Program-made: the position numbers and the translations under genes
Notes under the pieces: model-generated
Database searches by the model: none
What the model saw: the letters and a program-made list of their open reading frames with translations, nothing else
What the model was told of the DNA's origin: nothing
NCBI RefSeq assembly: GCF_001444425.1
Contig: NZ_CP013189.1
Location: forward strand, 2,356,001 to 2,420,000
DNA: 64,000 nt
DNA from: Pseudohongiella spirulinae
GTDB lineage: Bacteria; Pseudomonadota; Gammaproteobacteria; Pseudomonadales; Pseudohongiellaceae
Direction: 5' to 3'
In this document: positions 60,800 to 64,000 of the stretch, piece after piece
Numbering within the stretch: position 1 is the first letter of the stretch
How the letters are laid out: each line of letters opens with the position of its first letter

Positions 60800-61546
60800 T
60801 CAGCCGATCCTGGACAGCAGGAAGTCCCGGGCCGCATTAATACGTTGCGCCAGATAGTCTGAGCCTCCGCGATCAGGGTGCAGTTTTTGCATCAACCGCC
60901 GGTGAGCCGCGACTATTTGATCTTCAGTGGCACCCGGCGACAGACCCAGAATTTCGAGGGCCAACGTTTCATTCATGGAACCTTCGGCACTCGAATCCTC
61001 TCTGGCACCGTGTGCCGCACCGGCGTTTTCCTGCCAACCGGGATGCACCCGCTCCAGATAAGCCTCCAGAAGCTGCAGGGAATCAGCATCATGTTGGCAA
61101 GCCTGCGCCAGCTCGAGCAACTCAGTCAAAGTCAGAGCTGACAACCGTTGCCCTTGAAACATCCCTTTAAGCACTGTGCCATCCATTTGCCCTGTGCTGT
61201 GCGCCAGCTCCATGGCCAGCCAATCGGTATTGACACTCGAGCGACCTGAGCGTCGTCCACCGCCTGGCCCCGATGTACGCCGTCCCCGCAACCACGATGT
61301 CAACTGCAATAGCCAGTGTGCGTTTCGCAAGGCGAAAGTCAGAATAAAGATGGCAGGCGCGGCAAGTGCCTGTATCGGCAGGCGCCCCATCACAATCAGG
61401 ATCAGCACCACCAGAAGCACGGCCGTTATCACGATCAACCAGCGAAACTGTTGCTGGTTAAGCGCATATTTGCGTTGAATACGAACCAGGCCCCAATAGG
61501 CAAGGACAGCCAACAGCAGCGGTGCGAGTAGTCGAAATATAAACAC
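60800..61546 (-). CDS. Membrane-anchored C-terminal J-domain protein
   Basis: A 248-residue DnaJ-type co-chaperone with two N-terminal membrane helices (about 5-22 and 35-75, the second region possibly two passes), a Gly/Arg-rich linker (about 88-103) and a C-terminal J domain (about 193-248). The essential HPD is His223-Pro-Asp225 in QKLHPDRGGSDYLA. The layout recalls DjlA/Tim14-like proteins that recruit DnaK to membranes. The central region (about 105-175) resembles a small helical tether. It starts six bases after the VWA gene on the same strand, suggesting joint expression. Confidence 0.87.
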   Translation of the reverse strand: MFIFRLLAPLLLAVLAYWGLVRIQRKYALNQQQFRWLIVITAVLLVVLILIVMGRLPIQALAAPAIFILTFALRNAHWLLQLTSWLRGRRTSGPGGGRRSGRSSVNTDWLAMELAHSTGQMDGTVLKGMFQGQRLSALTLTELLELAQACQHDADSLQLLEAYLERVHPGWQENAGAAHGAREDSSAEGSMNETLALEILGLSPGATEDQIVAAHRRLMQKLHPDRGGSDYLAQRINAARDFLLSRIG

Positions 61547-61552
61547 GGATTG

Positions 61553-62299
61553 TTAACCTGACAATTGATGACCCAGCAGTTTCACTGACGGGTGCGCTGT
61601 ACGGCTGAAGTCCTGCAAGGCTTTTAAACCACCACTGGCGTATACCGCAACGGCTTTTAGCAGATCCCGCAATTGCCCGGCACTGGCATGATCAAAGGGC
61701 GAATAGGCGCCACCTGACAAACGCGCCATCTCAGTGAAGCAACGCCGCGCCGCATTGTCATGACCTTCCTGGAACAGGAACAGTGGCACTTTACGCAAAC
61801 CCAGCTCACCAGCCTTCTGGCACAGCACATCCATGCTTTCCTCAACGCAGTCACCGATATAGACCACCGCGTGTACCTTTTCCTGACGCGTCTCTGACAG
61901 CACATGACGCAACAGGCGCTCAATCTTGGTCATGCCCGCCTGACAGCGAATGCCGGTCATTTGTTGCAGCAGCTGAGCAGAATCAGAGTACCAGTCACTG
62001 GCATAAAATTCAGATACGCCGCGAAAATAACTTAACTGCATGCTCAGGCCGCTGAGTGACTGAGCGCTGGAAAACATATCGGCCTGCAATTGCATGGCCT
62101 GATCCCACGTCGCCTCCCGCGACGCCGTGGCATCCAGTGCAAAAATCAACCGACCCGCGCGCCCCTGGGTATTGACTGCCGGCATACGCCGCACCTGCTC
62201 CAGAAATTGGCTGACCGCTGGCCGCTCGGCCACATGCTTGCCGGTCTCAGCCTTTACATCACCCATCTTGCGGATCAGGGATTTTAAATCACTTTTCAT
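61553..62299 (-). CDS. VWA-domain protein
   Basis: A 248-residue cytosolic protein with one von Willebrand A-type domain. The metal (MIDAS-type) motif is DATAS at residues 56-60 (a DxTxS form), followed by a Rossmann-like pattern with VYIGDCVEESMD later supplying a further acidic cluster. The start is ATG 62299 because AGGAGG stands six bases upstream; further upstream codons are inside the patatin gene. It overlaps the patatin gene by 11 bases and precedes the J-domain gene by six, so patatin, VWA and J protein form one unit. A partner-binding or chaperone role is plausible but unproven. Confidence 0.82.
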   Translation of the reverse strand: MKSDLKSLIRKMGDVKAETGKHVAERPAVSQFLEQVRRMPAVNTQGRAGRLIFALDATASREATWDQAMQLQADMFSSAQSLSGLSMQLSYFRGVSEFYASDWYSDSAQLLQQMTGIRCQAGMTKIERLLRHVLSETRQEKVHAVVYIGDCVEESMDVLCQKAGELGLRKVPLFLFQEGHDNAARRCFTEMARLSGGAYSPFDHASAGQLRDLLKAVAVYASGGLKALQDFSRTAHPSVKLLGHQLSG

Positions 62300-63215
62300 G
62301 ATCTGCCTCCTGCTGTTGATCGTCATTTCGCGACAGCACATCCCTGGCGCTCTCGTAACCGAATTCAATCATCTCGTCGGCCCGATGAAAATCCAATACA
62401 TCGCAGGCCGTGACCGGGATCTCTATCAAGATATCCGGGTAATAAGCCGCCATCTGATAGCGGGCAATTCTGTCCTGCATTGCCTCAAGCGATTTGCTCA
62501 ATATATCGATAGCAGAGTCGCTGTCCTCACCCTGAGATTCCCAGCCCAGGCGCTGCCTGAAGCCATTCAGCAAGCCACGCAGGCCGCCCTCCGGTCCAGA
62601 GACAGACGCCGAAATATGTTTGGATGGCGAACGCTCAGCATGCTCTGGCGGCGACGAATTACCGTTTAAAGACACCACCATAATCTTTGAAGCCCCGATA
62701 CGCTTCACGGGCGCCACCGGCAGCGGACTCATCAGTCCCCCATCAACCAGAGTGCAGCCCTCGTGCTGAACAGGCGTGAAAAACCCGGGTATGGCAATCG
62801 ACGCCCGGATGGCATCAAACAAGGGCCCACTGTCCAGCCAGACCTCACGCCGGTGACCAATGTCGGAAGCGACTGCGGTAAAGGCAATATTCAGATCAGC
62901 AATATCCTTGTCGCCCACCAGCTCACTGAGCTTGTCCATCAGCCGGTCGCCTTTGAACAGCCCGGTGTTGGTGAAAGAAAAATCCAGCAACTTCCAGACG
63001 TCCGTTGCACTTAACTCTTTAACCCACTGCTCGTACTTGTCGAGTTTGCCTGCCGCATATAAACCACCAATCAGGGCGCCTATTGACGAGCCACTGACAG
63101 CGCAGATTTCATAACGGCTGCTTTCGTGAATGGCCCTGATAACACCGATATGGGCAAGGCCCCGGGCCCCGCCACTGCCCAGCACAAGGGATACCGGGAT
63201 CTTAGTCTCACTCAT
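62289..63215 (-). CDS. Patatin-like phospholipase
   Basis: A 308-residue lipid acyl hydrolase of the RssA/patatin type. It has the oxyanion motif GSGGARGLAHIGV (13-25), the nucleophile Ser44 in VSGSSIGALIGG (GxSxG) and the catalytic Asp158 in LVDGGLMSPLP. No signal peptide is visible, so it probably acts on the inner face of the cytoplasmic membrane or on soluble lipids. It is first in the patatin-VWA-J-domain unit. The sensor kinase gene upstream ends 75 bases before it. Substrate preference (phospholipid or other ester) is not predictable. Confidence 0.92.
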   Translation of the reverse strand: MSETKIPVSLVLGSGGARGLAHIGVIRAIHESSRYEICAVSGSSIGALIGGLYAAGKLDKYEQWVKELSATDVWKLLDFSFTNTGLFKGDRLMDKLSELVGDKDIADLNIAFTAVASDIGHRREVWLDSGPLFDAIRASIAIPGFFTPVQHEGCTLVDGGLMSPLPVAPVKRIGASKIMVVSLNGNSSPPEHAERSPSKHISASVSGPEGGLRGLLNGFRQRLGWESQGEDSDSAIDILSKSLEAMQDRIARYQMAAYYPDILIEIPVTACDVLDFHRADEMIEFGYESARDVLSRNDDQQQEADHEK

Positions 63216-63290
63216 GCACTGCTCCGACGCTCAGAATCCATGACACAAGATAGCACAATCAGATTGCCGACACGTGTTGTCAGCAGCACA

Positions 63291-64000
63291 TCAGGGTTTA
63301 TGGAAGATCACGCACACCCGGGTTCCCTCACCAACCACGCTCTGCAAGTCAATCTGCCAGCTCAACCGTTCACACAGTCGATGCACCAGGTTCAGCCCCA
63401 GTCCCGTGCCCTGCACCTTGGTGGTGAAACTGCGCTCGAAGACCCGTTGCAGATTCTCCGGCGCAATCCCATCGCCCGTGTCAGAAATACAGAGCGAATC
63501 CTTATCAATCTGCACATGGATTTGCCCATGGCTGGTGTGCTCCACCGCATTACGCAATAAATTGCTGATGACAATCTGCACCAGACTTTCCGGTTGATCC
63601 AAGTGTAATTCCCGTGTCGCAGTGAGCTCCACTTCAATATGTCGTTCCTGCAATTGCGGTTTTAATTCATCAATCAGATGATGAACAAGCGCTGCCACAT
63701 CTGCACTACCTGAAGCATGCAGGGGCTGGGCCTCTTCCCGGGACAGCAACAGGCTGACCTCAATAAACCCCAGCATGTCGTAACAGGCTCGCTTGATGCG
63801 GTTAATGGCTCGTGACGAAGCTGCATGCGGGGCACCGTCATCGAGTTGCGATTCCAGAACCTCCACCGCCCCCGTCACCACTGACAATGGTGTTCGTAAC
63901 TCGTGACTCGCCGCAGTGGTGAAATACTTTTCACGTGACACGAATCCGTCCAGCCGCTCCAGATAAGCATCGACTGCCTGCGCGATGCGCCCTACCTCAT
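63291..64000 (-). CDS. Sensor histidine kinase, C-terminal part (5' end outside window)
   Basis: The kinase core of a two-component sensor. The frame is open to the right edge; the first visible residues (EVGRIAQAVDAYLERLDGF) resemble the end of a HAMP or linker helix. The HisKA box follows (TTAASHELRTPLSVV, phospho-His in SHELRTP), then the HATPase with N-box NLLRNAVEHT, CISDTGDGIAPE and GTGLGLNLVHRL. The start of the gene, its sensor domain and any response-regulator partner are outside the window. It is co-oriented with the patatin operon, 75 bases upstream of it. Confidence 0.93.
   Translation of the reverse strand, partial: EVGRIAQAVDAYLERLDGFVSREKYFTTAASHELRTPLSVVTGAVEVLESQLDDGAPHAASSRAINRIKRACYDMLGFIEVSLLLSREEAQPLHASGSADVAALVHHLIDELKPQLQERHIEVELTATRELHLDQPESLVQIVISNLLRNAVEHTSHGQIHVQIDKDSLCISDTGDGIAPENLQRVFERSFTTKVQGTGLGLNLVHRLCERLSWQIDLQSVVGEGTRVCVIFHKP

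Noticed and set aside
1-64000. tRNA genes, rRNA genes, CRISPR arrays, insertion sequences or prophage genes
   Set aside because: I looked for cloverleaf-like or repeat-spacer patterns, transposase motifs and terminal inverted repeats by eye and found none I could support; a dedicated tRNA or CRISPR scan was not possible here.

Overview
The window is a chromosomal segment of a Gram-negative gammaproteobacterium. The evidence is the LPS-assembly lipoprotein LptE, the order leuS-lptE-holA ... lipB-ybeD-dacA-rlpA-mrdA-rlmH-rsfS-nadD-proA (the Pseudomonas-type arrangement), a FabY-type ketosynthase, a TonB-dependent receptor and a CrbS/CrbR-type two-component pair. I cannot name the genus. A marine or oligotrophic relative of the Cellvibrionales/Oceanospirillales/Pseudomonadales is plausible. 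Both ends cut genes: leuS on the left and a sensor histidine kinase on the right. I saw no rRNA, tRNA, CRISPR array, transposase or prophage gene.

Region 1 (1-21 kb) is mostly housekeeping. leuS-lptE-holA run rightward. A small accessory stretch follows: a DUF4404 protein, a GNAT-like protein paired with an ICMT-like methyltransferase, a membrane class III nucleotide cyclase with an altered active site, an Ask_Ect-type aspartokinase, a class V aminotransferase and an NSS transporter. A leftward envelope/ribosome block then runs proA-nadD-rsfS-rlmH-mrdA-rlpA-dacA-ybeD-lipB-PPIase. It lacks the rodA, lytic transglycosylase and lipA genes usually found in it. An MltB-type transglycosylase sits about 12 kb away.

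Region 2 (21-36.5 kb) holds a serA-like/serC/greB/GlxA-type regulator unit, an HPF-like ribosome factor, MltB, an M15 carboxypeptidase and FabY. It continues with a tightly overlapped leftward operon (EF-hand repeat protein, ECF sigma factor, anti-sigma factor, CnrX-like sensor), a rightward trio (outer-membrane barrel, small PstS-like protein, Cache-GGDEF diguanylate cyclase) and a class I fumarase.

Region 3 (36.5-52.3 kb) has a small AT-rich two-gene islet and then a coherent catabolic neighbourhood. It contains a CrbS-type sensor kinase with a transporter domain, its convergent LuxR-type partner, a TonB receptor, a GntP-family permease, an AlkK/DmdB-like acyl-CoA ligase, an exported MetX-fold hydrolase and a three-subunit Tat-exported molybdenum/FAD/Fe-S oxidoreductase of the PaoABC type. 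Two intergenic regions here share the palindrome TAGTACTA. I infer a regulon that takes up an ester or aldehyde precursor, processes it in the periplasm and activates the resulting acid to a CoA thioester.

Region 4 (52.3-64 kb) carries the most unusual system. Five translationally coupled leftward genes encode a fatty-acyl-AMP ligase, an acyl carrier protein, a LpxL-like acyltransferase with an altered HX4D/E motif, an HlyD adaptor and a C39-peptidase ABC exporter. A diiron ferritin-like oxygenase/desaturase candidate and an enoyl-CoA isomerase-like gene diverge from them. This looks like a small cluster that makes and exports an acyl-modified product, possibly a peptide. No double-glycine precursor peptide is visible. 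The window ends with a patatin/VWA/J-domain operon and the truncated histidine kinase.
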